64,000 nt of DNA, from NCBI RefSeq assembly GCF_023184515.1, contig NZ_JAAHBP010000004.1, positions 1-64,000 of the forward strand, given 5' to 3'. The notes beneath the pieces are model-generated. The model made no database searches. It had not been told where the DNA came from and worked only from the letters and a program-made list of their open reading frames with translations. Both the position numbers and the translations under genes were made by a program. Source of the stretch: Streptomyces sp. D2-8. GTDB taxonomy: Bacteria; Actinomycetota; Actinomycetes; Streptomycetales; Streptomycetaceae. This document shows positions 52,657 through 61,915 of the stretch, piece by piece. Positions within the stretch are counted from its first letter, which is position 1; each line of letters begins with the position of its first letter.

Positions 52657-54396
52657 ATGCCACTGGTACAACCTGGCTTCAGCGTCCTGTCGGACGGGTT
52701 CGCCGCCGACCCTTACCGCCACTTCGCCCGGCTGCGGGAACAGGCCCCGGTGCACTACGAACCGGCGATCGACAGCTACTTCCTCTCCCGCCATCAGGAC
52801 GTCAGGCGGGTGCTGACCGACCATCAGGCATTCACCACCAAGACGCTGCAGGCGCGCGCAGAGCCGGTGATGCGCGGCCCGGTCCTTGCCCAGATGACCG
52901 GGGCGGAGCACACAGCCAAGCGCAAGATCGTCGTCCGGGGTGTGACCGGCGAGGCCCTGCGCGACCAGGTCCGCGCCGCCCGCGCCAACGCCGCCGAACT
53001 CCTGGCACCCCTTCTGGCCAGGGGGAGGATGGACCTGGTCAACGACTTCGGCAAGCCTTTCGCCGTCCACGTGACGCTGGACGTCCTCGGTCTGGACAGG
53101 AAGGACTGGCAGCAGGTGGCCGCCTGGCACAGTGGGGTCGCCGAGTTCATCACGAGCCTGGCCCTCACCCCCGAGCGCCGCCAGCACTGCATGGACTGCG
53201 CCGGGCAACTGGAGGCGTACCTCGTCCCCGTCGTGGAACTGCGGCGTCGCCGCCCGGGCGCGGATCTGATATCGAGGCTGTGCACCGCGGAGTTCGACGG
53301 CGTCGCCATGAGCGACCGGGACGTCATCGCTCTGATCATCAATGTGCTCGCCGCCGCCACCGAGCCCGCCGACAAGACCCTCGCCCTACTCTTCAAGCAT
53401 CTGATCGACCACCCCGATCAGATGGCGCAGGTGCGCCGGGACCCGGCCCTGCTGCCCGCCGCGATCGCCGAGACGCTGCGCCACACCCCGCCGGTCCAGC
53501 TCGTTCCCCGCCAGGCGGAGAAGGACTCGGTGATCGCCGGCACCACTGTCCCGGCCGGCGCCACGGTGTTCTGCATGATCGGCGCGGCCAACCGCGATCC
53601 CGGCGTCTTCACCGACCCGGACACCTTCGACATCAACCGCCCCGACCTCGGCACCGCCCGTTCCTTCACGGCGGCCGCCCAGCACCTGGCCTTCGGCGTC
53701 GGACTCCACCAGTGCGTCGGCGCGGCCTTCGCCCGCGCCGAGATCGAGACCGTCACCGAACTGCTCCTGCCGCTGCTCGACCAGGTCCGCTACAGCCCCG
53801 GCTTCCGCTACCGGGAGACCGGCCTCTACACCCGCGGCCCCGTCTCCCTGCAGCTGGACTTCACGCCCGTCCCCGCAGGTGGAACCTGCGGGGACCGAGC
53901 GCCGTCTTGCACGACGGCCCCGGACGGGGACGGGTACACCGTGTGCCCTGCCCTGTCCCGAGAGCCGGGCCCCGCACCCACACTTCTCCAGGCGATCGAG
54001 ACGATGACATCGACCGACATCACCAGAGCCATCAACGACCTGCTGTTCACCCCGGGCCTCGACCTCGCCGAAGCCGTCGACCGGCACTTCGCCCCCGACT
54101 ACCGTCAGCGCACCAACGGCGTGTGGAGCGACCGGGAATCCTTCACCCAGCACATGGCACGCCTGCGTTCCCTCATCCGCGACGGGCACATGGAGGTCCA
54201 CGACGAACTGCGCGACGGACTGCGCTACGCCGACCGTCACACCGTCACTCTGACCCACAACGACGGCCGAGTCTCCGTCACCGAGGTCTACCTCTTTGCC
54301 GAGATGGCCCCCGACGGCCGCTTCCGGCGGGTCGAGGAGACCACCCTCCTGGTCTCTGGCCACCCCGACGACGGCAACCTCGGACTCGTCAAGTAA
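52657..54396 (+). CDS. Cytochrome P450 fused to a C-terminal SnoaL-like domain
   Basis: 579 residues. Residues 1-~415 are a bacterial P450: the I-helix shows NVLAAATEPADKTLALL, the K-helix AETLRHTPP, and the heme loop FGVGLHQCVGAAFARAE places the thiolate at Cys353. After a ~35-residue linker rich in Pro, Thr and Cys, residues 450-579 form an SnoaL-like domain (TSTDITRAINDLLFTPGLDLAEAVDRHFAPDYRQR ... RFRRVEETTLLV). No stop separates the two. An internal ATG at 54004 could also start the second domain alone, though its ribosome site is weak. ATG 52657 has GAGAGG eight bases upstream. It is the first gene of a + strand cluster with a regulator, exporter and cleavage oxygenase. The role is probably oxidation of a hydrophobic substrate plus binding or isomerisation. 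Confidence 0.9.
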   Translation: MPLVQPGFSVLSDGFAADPYRHFARLREQAPVHYEPAIDSYFLSRHQDVRRVLTDHQAFTTKTLQARAEPVMRGPVLAQMTGAEHTAKRKIVVRGVTGEALRDQVRAARANAAELLAPLLARGRMDLVNDFGKPFAVHVTLDVLGLDRKDWQQVAAWHSGVAEFITSLALTPERRQHCMDCAGQLEAYLVPVVELRRRRPGADLISRLCTAEFDGVAMSDRDVIALIINVLAAATEPADKTLALLFKHLIDHPDQMAQVRRDPALLPAAIAETLRHTPPVQLVPRQAEKDSVIAGTTVPAGATVFCMIGAANRDPGVFTDPDTFDINRPDLGTARSFTAAAQHLAFGVGLHQCVGAAFARAEIETVTELLLPLLDQVRYSPGFRYRETGLYTRGPVSLQLDFTPVPAGGTCGDRAPSCTTAPDGDGYTVCPALSREPGPAPTLLQAIETMTSTDITRAINDLLFTPGLDLAEAVDRHFAPDYRQRTNGVWSDRESFTQHMARLRSLIRDGHMEVHDELRDGLRYADRHTVTLTHNDGRVSVTEVYLFAEMAPDGRFRRVEETTLLVSGHPDDGNLGLVK

Positions 54397-54425
54397 CGCG
54401 GGCACAAGGGGATCCGGGAGCCAGG

Positions 54426-56432
54426 ATGGCATCTGTCGGGGAGAGACTGAGCCGAGCGCGCGTGCAGGCGTTCGTCGGCCGGGAAAGGGAACTCGAGCGT
54501 TTCAGGCAAGCCCTGGCCGGTGATCCGCGGTCCCCGTTCGCGTTCTTCGTGTGCGGGCCGGGCGGTATCGGGAAGTCGACGCTGCTCCGGCGCCTGGCGG
54601 ATCACGCCAGTACGGCGGGCCGACCGCTCGTCGAGTTCGACGGCCGGTTCGTCGGCCGGGACCCGGCCGACTTCGAGCGGGCCGCCGCACCCTTTCTCGA
54701 CGTTCCGGGAACGGTGCTGCTGGTGGACTCCTTCGAGCACTGCCAGTGGCTGGAGAGCTGGCTGCGGCACCGCTTCCTGCCCCGCGCCGCGGACGATGCC
54801 CTGGTCGTCCTGGCAGGCCGGCACCCACCGCAGCCGCAGTGGACCGCCGACCCGGCGTGGTCCGGGCTCCTGCACGTCACCGAACTGGGGCCGTTCACCG
54901 AGGAACAGGCCGGTGGACTGCTGGCCTCGGCACAGATCCGGCCCGAACTGCGCGACCGGGTGCTGCGCTTCGCCGGCGGCAACCCGCTGGCCCTCTCCCT
55001 CGCGGCCGCGGCGGGATCGAAGGGCTGCGGCCGAGAGGAGTTCTGGGCCCCGTCGGCGGATGTCCTGCGCACCCTGCTGGCGGGGCTGATCGGTGAGGTG
55101 CCCACGGCCGCCCACCGTCGCGCCCTGGAAGTGGCGGCGCAGGCACACTCGACGTCCGAGGAACTGCTCGCCGCTGTGCTCCCCGAAGAGGACACCCACC
55201 TGCTCTTTTCCTGGCTGCGAGACCTGCCGTTCATGGAGTCCACGGCCCGAGGGCTCCACCCGCACGACGCCGCACGGGAGACGCTCGCCGCCGACCTGCG
55301 CTGGCGGGCACCCAACACCTTCGAGACGATGCGCCGGCGCCTCGCGGACGAATACCTCCGCATCCTGCGCGAGGCGCCGGAGGAGCGGGTCTGGACCGTC
55401 ACCGACGACCTCTTCCACCTCTTCCGGGAGAGCAAGATCCTTGCCCGGCTGCGCACATGGTCCCGGGAGGACGAGGTCCACGACAGCCCCCTCCACCCGG
55501 ACGACCTCGACACGGTGCTGGGCATGGCCGAAGAGACCGAGGGCCCCGCCTCCACCGCACTGGTCCGCTACTGGGCACGGCGCCAGCCGCAGGCGTTCAG
55601 TGTCTACCGCCTCGTGAGCACGGGCCGGACGGTGGCGTTCACCGCCCGCCTCACGCTGCCCGCCCCGCCCGACCCCCAGGATCTGGCCACCGATCCCGTG
55701 GTCGCCGCCGCATGGCAGCACACCGAGGCCACCACGCCCGTGAACCCCGGCGAGCACATCGGCATCAGCCGCTTCTCGGTCTACCCCGAGCGATACCAGG
55801 TCCCCTCGCGCGTCACCGACCTGAGCAGCTCCCGGGCCCAGGCGGAAGCCGCCCGCGCCCGCGGACGCGCCTACGGCTTCGCCGTCTACCGGGACGCCGA
55901 GACCTGGGCCGAGCGCGTCAAGGGCACCCTCGACGACACCGGCCGGCGCCCGCGCGTCGGCGAACACACCTACGGACTGTTCAGCGTGGACTGGCGCCGC
56001 ACACCCGTGGAGACGTGGCTGTGGCACTTCATCTCCACGACCGCCGACGCGCCGATCTCGCCGGGACCGTCGCCCCTCTCGCGCACCGCGTTCGACCAAG
56101 CCGTACGCGAGGCGCTGACGCACTGGCGCGACCCCTCCGCCTTCGCCGCCTGCGCGCTGCTGCGCAGCCGGCTGGCGGCCGACTCCACGGAGCCCGTCAT
56201 GGAGCTGCGCGACCTGCTGCGCCGGGCCGTCGACGAACTCGCCCGTGACCCGCGCGGAGTGCGCGCCCGCGAGGCACTGACGGCGGGCTACTTCTCCGGC
56301 GCGCCCACTCAGGAGGCATCCGCCCGTCGGCTCGGCCTGCCGTACGGCACCTACCGGCGCCATGTGCGCCAGGGGCTGGACCTGCTCTGTGACGCCTTGT
56401 GGCAGCGGGAACTACACGGCCACCACCGCTAG
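54426..56432 (+). CDS. Large P-loop ATPase regulator with C-terminal HTH
   Basis: 668 residues. An AAA/STAND-like ATPase occupies ~15-330: FVGRERELERF, Walker A GPGGIGKST near 43-51, Walker B GTVLLVDSFEH, and GGNPLALSLAAA as in winged ATPase regulators. A middle domain of ~200 residues contains VYRDAETWAERVKG and YGLFSVDWRRTPVETWLWHF and is not recognised. The C-terminus (about 600-665) looks like a sigma-70 region 4 or HTH unit with TQEASARRLGLPYGTYRRHVRQGLDLL. It starts at ATG 54426 with GGGAG upstream, 29 bases after the P450-SnoaL gene, so it is probably a pathway-specific activator of this cluster. Nucleotide binding may gate DNA binding. Confidence 0.78.
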   Translation: MASVGERLSRARVQAFVGRERELERFRQALAGDPRSPFAFFVCGPGGIGKSTLLRRLADHASTAGRPLVEFDGRFVGRDPADFERAAAPFLDVPGTVLLVDSFEHCQWLESWLRHRFLPRAADDALVVLAGRHPPQPQWTADPAWSGLLHVTELGPFTEEQAGGLLASAQIRPELRDRVLRFAGGNPLALSLAAAAGSKGCGREEFWAPSADVLRTLLAGLIGEVPTAAHRRALEVAAQAHSTSEELLAAVLPEEDTHLLFSWLRDLPFMESTARGLHPHDAARETLAADLRWRAPNTFETMRRRLADEYLRILREAPEERVWTVTDDLFHLFRESKILARLRTWSREDEVHDSPLHPDDLDTVLGMAEETEGPASTALVRYWARRQPQAFSVYRLVSTGRTVAFTARLTLPAPPDPQDLATDPVVAAAWQHTEATTPVNPGEHIGISRFSVYPERYQVPSRVTDLSSSRAQAEAARARGRAYGFAVYRDAETWAERVKGTLDDTGRRPRVGEHTYGLFSVDWRRTPVETWLWHFISTTADAPISPGPSPLSRTAFDQAVREALTHWRDPSAFAACALLRSRLAADSTEPVMELRDLLRRAVDELARDPRGVRAREALTAGYFSGAPTQEASARRLGLPYGTYRRHVRQGLDLLCDALWQRELHGHHR

Positions 56433-56445
56433 AACTCCGTACAAC

Positions 56446-56469
56446 GGGGCGGAGCGTATTCGCCGCCCC
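56446..56469 (+). terminator. Hairpin after the regulator gene
   Basis: GGGGCGG (56446-56452) pairs with CCGCCCC (56463-56469) across a 10-base loop, 13 bases past the stop codon. It may separate the regulator from the exporter unit. Confidence 0.5.
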
Positions 56470-56629
56470 CCGGGGCACTGCCGCCCTGCCGTGATGCGGT
56501 GAACTCCGCCGCGCGGGTGCCCGCGCACCGGCTCGGCCCGCCTGAGTGGACAGGTGCGGACAGGAGTGGACAACCGTGGCCCCCGCCGGGCATGGAATGT
56601 GGACACCTCCCGGCCCGAGGCTGCGTGTC

Positions 56630-58195
56630 ATGAACCTTGGACGAACAAAGGACGGGCCGACCGCCGCGCCTCGCCCGGGAGCCGCGCTCGCGGCGCTCGC
56701 GGCAGCGCAGTTCACCGTCATGCTCGCCACCTCGATCGTGAACGTGGCACTCCCGCAGATCCGCGACGGGGCGGGCCTGTCGGACCAGGGCACCACATGG
56801 GTGGTCAACGCCTACAGCCTGGCATTCGGGGCACTGCTCCTGGCCGGAGGCCGGGCGGGCGACCTGCTCGGCCGCCGCCGGGTGCTGGTCGCGGGCCTCG
56901 TGCTGTTCACGGGCGCCTCGCTGGCCGCCGGCCTGGCGTCCTCACCGGGCGTGCTGATCGCCGCCCGCACCGCGCAGGGTCTCGGCGCCGCCGCCATAGC
57001 CCCCGCCGCACTCGCCCTGACGATCGACCTGTTCCCGCCCGGCCCCGCCCGGGGCCGGGCCCTGGGGGTGTGGGGTGCCGTCTCCGGCGCGGGAGGAGCG
57101 GCGGGCGTCCTCCTGGGCGGCATCCTCACCCAGGCGTGGGGCTGGCCGTGGATCTTCCACGCCGTCGCACTCGGAACGGCGCTGGTCCTCCTCGCGGTGG
57201 CGGTGCTGGTGCCCGGGGGCAGCGGCCGCGGGACCGGACGGTTCGACCTGCCGGGTACCGTCACCGTCACCCTGGCCCTGACCTTCCTGGTCTGGGCGCT
57301 GACCAGTGCGCGGGGGGCAGGCTGGACGGACCCCGGAGTGCTCGGTGCCCTCCTCGGCGCCCTGTCGCTGTTCGCGGTCTTCGCCGTCATCGAGTGCCGT
57401 CGGCCGGACGCCCTGGTACCGCCCCGGTTGTTCGCCACCGGCCGCGTCGCGGCGGGCAACCTGCTGATGGCGCTCCTGGGCTCCGTATGGATCGCGCTGT
57501 TCTTCTTCCTACCGCTCTACCAGCAACAGGTGCTCGGCATGAGCGCTCTGGCCACCGGCGCGGGCCAACTCCCCTTCGCCGCGGCCAACATGCTGGGCGC
57601 ACTCGCGGCGCCACGCCTCGCCCGCCGAATCGGTGTCACCGTGACGCTGACCGCGGGCCTCCTCTGCGAAGGCGCGGGACTGCTGTGGCTGTCACGCATC
57701 GACTCCGGCGGAAGCTACGCCGTCGAAATCCTCGGGCCGATCGTCCTGGCCGGCCTCGGTCTCAGCGTCGCTTTCGTCCAGCTCACGGCGCTCGCCGTGG
57801 ACGGCGTCCCGGAACGCGACGCGGGCCTGGCCGGCGGACTGGTGAACACCACCCGCCAGATCGGCGGGGTGATCGGGCTGGCTTGTCTCGCCACCCTGGC
57901 CGGATCCGTGACGGCCGAAGTCTCGGGCCACGCGTCCGTCCCGGAGGCCCTGACCGCCGGCTACCGGGCCGCCTTCGCGGTCTCCGCGGCGATCCTGGCG
58001 GTCACCGCGCTGCTCGCTCCGCTCCTGACGCGCCCGGGCCGCCGTACGGGCACAGCCAGTGGGGCCGGTGACGCCGCATGCCCCCTCCCACCCCATACAG
58101 CCCTCCCCTCCCACGCATCCCTCCCGCCCCTCGAGACGGATGCCCCCGCACCGCCCCGGCGGTGCCAGGACACCGACCGCACACCTGCCACCTGA
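56630..58195 (+). CDS. MFS exporter (DHA2-like)
   Basis: 521 residues with about fourteen hydrophobic segments. The early signatures AAQFTVMLATSIVNVALPQIR (TM1) and GGRAGDLLGRRRVLVAGL (motif A) and the motif C-like GAVSGAGGAAGVLLGGILTQ identify a proton-coupled drug exporter. The C-terminal ~40 residues are proline- and serine-rich and polar. ATG 56630 is nine bases after GAGG and gives a family-sized N-terminus; the open frame upstream is an artefact. It probably exports a substrate or product of this cluster. Confidence 0.88.
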   Translation: MNLGRTKDGPTAAPRPGAALAALAAAQFTVMLATSIVNVALPQIRDGAGLSDQGTTWVVNAYSLAFGALLLAGGRAGDLLGRRRVLVAGLVLFTGASLAAGLASSPGVLIAARTAQGLGAAAIAPAALALTIDLFPPGPARGRALGVWGAVSGAGGAAGVLLGGILTQAWGWPWIFHAVALGTALVLLAVAVLVPGGSGRGTGRFDLPGTVTVTLALTFLVWALTSARGAGWTDPGVLGALLGALSLFAVFAVIECRRPDALVPPRLFATGRVAAGNLLMALLGSVWIALFFFLPLYQQQVLGMSALATGAGQLPFAAANMLGALAAPRLARRIGVTVTLTAGLLCEGAGLLWLSRIDSGGSYAVEILGPIVLAGLGLSVAFVQLTALAVDGVPERDAGLAGGLVNTTRQIGGVIGLACLATLAGSVTAEVSGHASVPEALTAGYRAAFAVSAAILAVTALLAPLLTRPGRRTGTASGAGDAACPLPPHTALPSHASLPPLETDAPAPPRRCQDTDRTPAT

Positions 58196-58260
58196 TCCGG
58201 ATTCCCGCGCCCGGTCCTTCACCCCTTCACCCCCTCACCACCGACCGACAGGGACACCGC

Positions 58261-58701
58261 ATGCACACCATCGACTCCACCGCCCCCGTCGTGGTCAGTC
58301 TGACCACGCTGATCGACGCCCCGGCCGCCGGCGTCTGGTCGCTGCACACCGACATCGGCAACTGGCCTGCCTGGAACACCGGGATCGACCGAGCGCGGCT
58401 CCACGGCCCGCTGGTGACCGGCACCAGCTTCACCTGGCTCACCCACGGGCTGGACATCACCTCCACGATCGTCGAGCTGGTCCCAGGACAGCGGATTGTC
58501 TGGGGAGGGACCGTCCAGGGGATCGTCGGCATCCACGTGTGGACGTTCGAGCAGACCGATGCCGGGACCGTCGTCCACACCGAGGAGTCCTGGAGCGGCG
58601 AGCCCGTCGATGCGGTCGTCGAGGAACTCACGACGGCTCTGAAGACCTCCCTGCGGAGCTGGCTCGACTGCCTCAAGGCACGCGCCGAGCAGCCCGCCTG
58701 A
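58261..58701 (+). CDS. SRPBCC (polyketide cyclase/START-like) protein
   Basis: 146 residues with the SRPBCC helix-grip pattern: VVVSLTTLIDAPAAGVWSLHTDIGNWPAWNTGI at the start, GTSFTWLTHGLDITSTIVELVPGQRIVWGGTVQGIVGIHVWTFEQTDAGTVVHTEESWSG through the sheet, and a final long helix ALKTSLRSWLDCLKARAE. These proteins bind hydrophobic ligands in a deep cavity; some are aromatases/cyclases. It lies 86 bases before the carotenoid oxygenase-type gene, so it may present or take up the cleaved molecule. Confidence 0.85.
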   Translation: MHTIDSTAPVVVSLTTLIDAPAAGVWSLHTDIGNWPAWNTGIDRARLHGPLVTGTSFTWLTHGLDITSTIVELVPGQRIVWGGTVQGIVGIHVWTFEQTDAGTVVHTEESWSGEPVDAVVEELTTALKTSLRSWLDCLKARAEQPA

Positions 58702-58787
58702 CCTCGCACCCCACGCGTAACACCCCCGTACCACAGCCACTCACGACAACACCCACGACCGAAGCGATCCGAGGAACGAGAACGACG

Positions 58788-60149
58788 ATGACGACTCCGC
58801 CGTTTCTGACCGGCCACTACACCCCCGTCGCCGACGAGATCACCGCCACCGGCCTCACCGTCGAGGGCAGCCTGCCCCCTGAACTGACCGGCCGTCTGAT
58901 CCGCAACAGCCACAACCCCAAGCCCGGCATCACCCCCTCCCACTGGTTCAAGGGCAGCGGCATGGTCCACGGCATCCGCCTGCGCGAAGGCCGCGCCGAG
59001 TGGTACCGCAACCGCTGGGTCCACACCCCCGCCCTCGACGGCGCCCCCTACATGACGGACAAGGGTCCCGACCTCACCGCCAGCACCGCAGGCACCCACG
59101 TCATCGAACACGCCGGACGCCTCCTCGCCCTCTGCGAGGCCAACCTGCCCTTCGAGCTCACCGCCGACCTGGAGACCGTGGGCGCCCACGACTTCGACGG
59201 CCGGCTGCGCACCGCCATGACCGCCCATCCCAAGGAGGACCCGGCCACCGGGGAACTCCACTTCTTCGGCTCCTCCCCGTTCCCCCCGTTCCTGACCTAC
59301 CACGTCTCCGACGCCAAGGGCGCGCTCGTCCACAGCGCGGAGATCCCGGGGGCGACCGCCTCCCTCAAGCACGACTTCGCCCTCACCCGCCGCCACGTCG
59401 TCTTCATCGAGGGCAACGTCACCTTCGACCCGGCCGAGCACTCCGGCATTCCCTACGGCTGGAGCGACACGCAGCCCTCCCGCATCGGCGTCATGCCCCG
59501 GGGCAGGGACGGGGCCCGGCACATCCGGTGGTTCTCCATCGAACCCGGCAACATGCTGCACGTCGGCAACGCCTACGAGGACGGCCAGGGCCGGATCGTC
59601 CTGGAAGGCCCCACCGTCGACCGCGAGGGGTTCCGGCTCTCCTGGAACTGGTGGGTGGGCGCGCCGGGGCGCGGTGCCGAGCCCAACGCCCGTTCCTACA
59701 CCCGCCGCTGGGTGATCGACATGGCCGCCGGCACCGTCGACGAGCAGATCATCGACGACCTCGCGGTGGAGTTCCCCACGCTCAACGAGAACTTCCTGGG
59801 CGCCGAGCACCGCTACCAGTACGCGGTGTCCTTCCCCGACCAGGAGGGCTTCGGCGGGTACGGCGTGGTCAAGTACGACCGGGTCACCGGCGCCCGCCGC
59901 ATCCACCAGGTCGGTGACGCGCGGCTGCCCAGCGAGGCCGTCTTCGTCCCTGCGGCAGGCGCGGTCAACGAGGACGAGGGCTACCTCCTGACCGTCGTCT
60001 CAGACCTCAAGCAGGACGCCTCACAGCTCCTGGTCCTGGACGCCTCCGGGCTCGACAGGGTCGCCACCGTCCACCTGCCCCGTCGGGTCACCGCAGGTAT
60101 CCACGGTTCCTGGATCCCCGACGATGCCCTGGACGGTCTCCAGCCCTGA
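58788..60149 (+). CDS. Carotenoid/stilbene cleavage oxygenase (RPE65 family)
   Basis: 453 residues of the seven-bladed propeller oxygenase family. All four Fe(II)-binding histidines are visible: His147 (AHPKEDP), His195 (KHDFALT), His258 (MLHVGNAYE) and His439 (GIHGSW), with Glu in the expected positions near GNMLHVGNAYED. The enzymes use O2 to cleave a C=C bond of carotenoids, apocarotenoids or stilbenes to give aldehydes or ketones. ATG 58788 follows GAGGAACGAG. No carotenoid synthesis genes (crtE, crtB, crtI) are in the window, so the substrate is made elsewhere or is imported. Confidence 0.93.
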   Translation: MTTPPFLTGHYTPVADEITATGLTVEGSLPPELTGRLIRNSHNPKPGITPSHWFKGSGMVHGIRLREGRAEWYRNRWVHTPALDGAPYMTDKGPDLTASTAGTHVIEHAGRLLALCEANLPFELTADLETVGAHDFDGRLRTAMTAHPKEDPATGELHFFGSSPFPPFLTYHVSDAKGALVHSAEIPGATASLKHDFALTRRHVVFIEGNVTFDPAEHSGIPYGWSDTQPSRIGVMPRGRDGARHIRWFSIEPGNMLHVGNAYEDGQGRIVLEGPTVDREGFRLSWNWWVGAPGRGAEPNARSYTRRWVIDMAAGTVDEQIIDDLAVEFPTLNENFLGAEHRYQYAVSFPDQEGFGGYGVVKYDRVTGARRIHQVGDARLPSEAVFVPAAGAVNEDEGYLLTVVSDLKQDASQLLVLDASGLDRVATVHLPRRVTAGIHGSWIPDDALDGLQP

Positions 60150-60152
60150 CGT

Positions 60153-60220
60153 AGCCGTGGCCGCACCCGCCGGGGGCGCGGCCACGGCTGGGGTTGCCGG
60201 TTCAAAGACCCGGCAACCCC
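60153..60220 (+). terminator. Two tandem perfect hairpins after the oxygenase gene
   Basis: AGCCGTGGCCGC (60153-60164) pairs with GCGGCCACGGCT (60178-60189), and GGGGTTGCCGG (60190-60200) with CCGGCAACCCC (60210-60220). The first stem begins three bases past the stop codon. The two genes beyond need their own promoter or read-through. Confidence 0.8.
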
Positions 60221-60289
60221 ACCACACCCCGGCCCATCACGAACCCGCATGTGCCCGTACCCGCACTTCCTGACCTCGAAGGACGCCCC

Positions 60290-60922
60290 GTGACCAGTGC
60301 CCCCACCGCACCGCCGCCCGTCGCCCCGGACCTTCCGGCGCCTCAAGCGCCTTCTGCCCGCGGGGTCGACAACCGCGCGGCTTACGTCAGTTTCGGGCTC
60401 GCCTACGTGCTCGGTCACGGCGCCGCCGCGGCCTCCGGAGGCGACACCCCCTTGATCGCCCTGCCCGGCTGGCTGCCTATGACGCTCCTCGGCACCGGGC
60501 TCGTGACCGGCATCGTCCTGGCCACCCTCGCCGCCCTGCGGGCCCAGCGCGGGGCGGCCGCCCCGGACGCGCTGTCCGGCAAACTGCTCGGCGCCGCCTG
60601 GATCGTCGCGTTCGCTGCCCTGTTCCTCGCCATCACGGGCTTCACGTCAGTCCTCGACGAGCCGGAACTCCAAAGCGTCCTTTGGCCCGCCGGCTCCGGC
60701 CTGATCGTCGGGTTGCTCTACCTCGCCGAAGGCTCCGTACGCCGCAACCTGCTGCACTACGGTCTCGGCGCCTGGCTCGCCCTGGTCTCCACCGCGGCAC
60801 TCTCGTTCGCGTCCCCCGGCCTCTTCTGGGTCCTCGCCGTCGCGGGCGGCGGTGCCTATGCCCTCGCCGCGCCCCTCGAACACCGCCGCCTTCGCTCCCT
60901 CGCGCAATCTCCCCGGCTCTGA
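60290..60922 (+). CDS. Membrane protein, unknown
   Basis: 210 residues with five or six hydrophobic segments beginning at AAYVSFGLAYVLGHGAAAASGG, and a polar proline-rich N-terminus of about 30 residues. No transporter motif is apparent. GTG start with AAGGA six bases upstream. It sits 78 bases before the metallo-hydrolase gene on the same strand. Its role in the cleavage cluster is inferred from position only. Confidence 0.7.
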   Translation: MTSAPTAPPPVAPDLPAPQAPSARGVDNRAAYVSFGLAYVLGHGAAAASGGDTPLIALPGWLPMTLLGTGLVTGIVLATLAALRAQRGAAAPDALSGKLLGAAWIVAFAALFLAITGFTSVLDEPELQSVLWPAGSGLIVGLLYLAEGSVRRNLLHYGLGAWLALVSTAALSFASPGLFWVLAVAGGGAYALAAPLEHRRLRSLAQSPRL

Positions 60923-61000
60923 CAGCCCGGCCCTGAAGGAGGGCCGCCTGCAAAGCCCACGACGGCCTTCCGTAACGAGACCCGGAGGTTCCGACCGACC

Positions 61001-61915
61001 ATGAGCACCGTATCGACCACCGACCTGACCACCGCCCCCTCCTGGACGGTGGGCGAGGTCACCGTCCACCGCATCGACGAGATCCTCCTGCCGCCCGTCA
61101 CCGGACCCTGGCTGCTGCCCGACGCCACCCCGGACCTCGTCGCCGCACAGGACTGGCTGCGCCCCCACTTCGCCGACGACGAGGGCACCCTCTACATCAA
61201 CAGCCACAGCTTCGCGTTCACCCTGGACGGCCTGCGTGTCCTGGTCGACACCGGCATCGGCAACGGCAAGGAACGGGCCAACCCCGCTTGGCACGACCTG
61301 GACACCGGTTATCTCTCGCGCCTCGCTTCCGCCGGATTCCCACCGGACGTGGTCGACCTGGTGATTCTCACCCACCTGCACGCCGACCACGTCGGCTGGA
61401 ACACGCGGGGCGTGGACGGTGAGTGGATTCCCACCTTTCCCTACGCCCGCTACTTGACCTCCCGCGCCGAGCGGGAGTTCTGGGCCGGCTACGGCATGGA
61501 CGAGGCGCGTCGGCAGATGTTCTGCGACTCCGTGATCCCGGTCGAACAGGCCGGACTGCTCGACCTCGTCGACATCCCCGCCGAGGGCATCGACGTCGTC
61601 CCGGGCCTGCGTCTGCTCCCCACGCCCGGTCACACCCCCGGCCACGTCGCCGTAGAGCTGACCAGCCGTGGCCGGACGGCTCTGATCACCGGCGACTGCC
61701 TCCACCACCCTGTCCAGTTCGCCCACCCCGCCATCGGCGCCTGTGTCGACATCGACCCCGAGCAGTCCGAAGCCTCGCGCCGCACACTGCTCGACTCACT
61801 CTCCGACACGGACACCCTGGTCCTGGGCACCCACTTCTCGCCCCCCACCGCAGGCCGCGTCGTCACCCACAACGGCGCCTACCGCTTCTCGCCCCTCCCC
61901 ACCGACTCGCCCTGA
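61001..61915 (+). CDS. Metallo-beta-lactamase-fold hydrolase
   Basis: 304 residues. The zinc-binding THLHADHVG (HxHxDH) lies near residues 124-132, with later ligands in PTPGHTPGHVAVEL and TGDCLHHP and a final His in LVLGTHFSPPTAG. The fold and length match lactonase- or arylsulfatase-like MBL enzymes, including quorum-quenching lactonases. A leading ~45 residues (EILLPPVTGPWLLPDATPDLV) resemble those of alkyl-sulfatase/lactonase-type proteins. It is the last gene of the + strand cluster and may open a lactone or hydrolyse a cleavage product. A ribosome site CCCGGAGGTTCC precedes the ATG at about fifteen bases. Confidence 0.88.
   Translation: MSTVSTTDLTTAPSWTVGEVTVHRIDEILLPPVTGPWLLPDATPDLVAAQDWLRPHFADDEGTLYINSHSFAFTLDGLRVLVDTGIGNGKERANPAWHDLDTGYLSRLASAGFPPDVVDLVILTHLHADHVGWNTRGVDGEWIPTFPYARYLTSRAEREFWAGYGMDEARRQMFCDSVIPVEQAGLLDLVDIPAEGIDVVPGLRLLPTPGHTPGHVAVELTSRGRTALITGDCLHHPVQFAHPAIGACVDIDPEQSEASRRTLLDSLSDTDTLVLGTHFSPPTAGRVVTHNGAYRFSPLPTDSP

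Noticed and set aside
54288..56363. A 691-codon minus-strand frame opposite the ATPase regulator
   Set aside because: Shadow composition, and the + strand has intact Walker A and HTH motifs.
53280..56432. A 1050-codon open frame starting inside the P450
   Set aside because: Only its last 668 codons (from 54426) have natural composition and a ribosome site; the first part is an Arg/Pro-rich out-of-frame reading of the P450-SnoaL gene.
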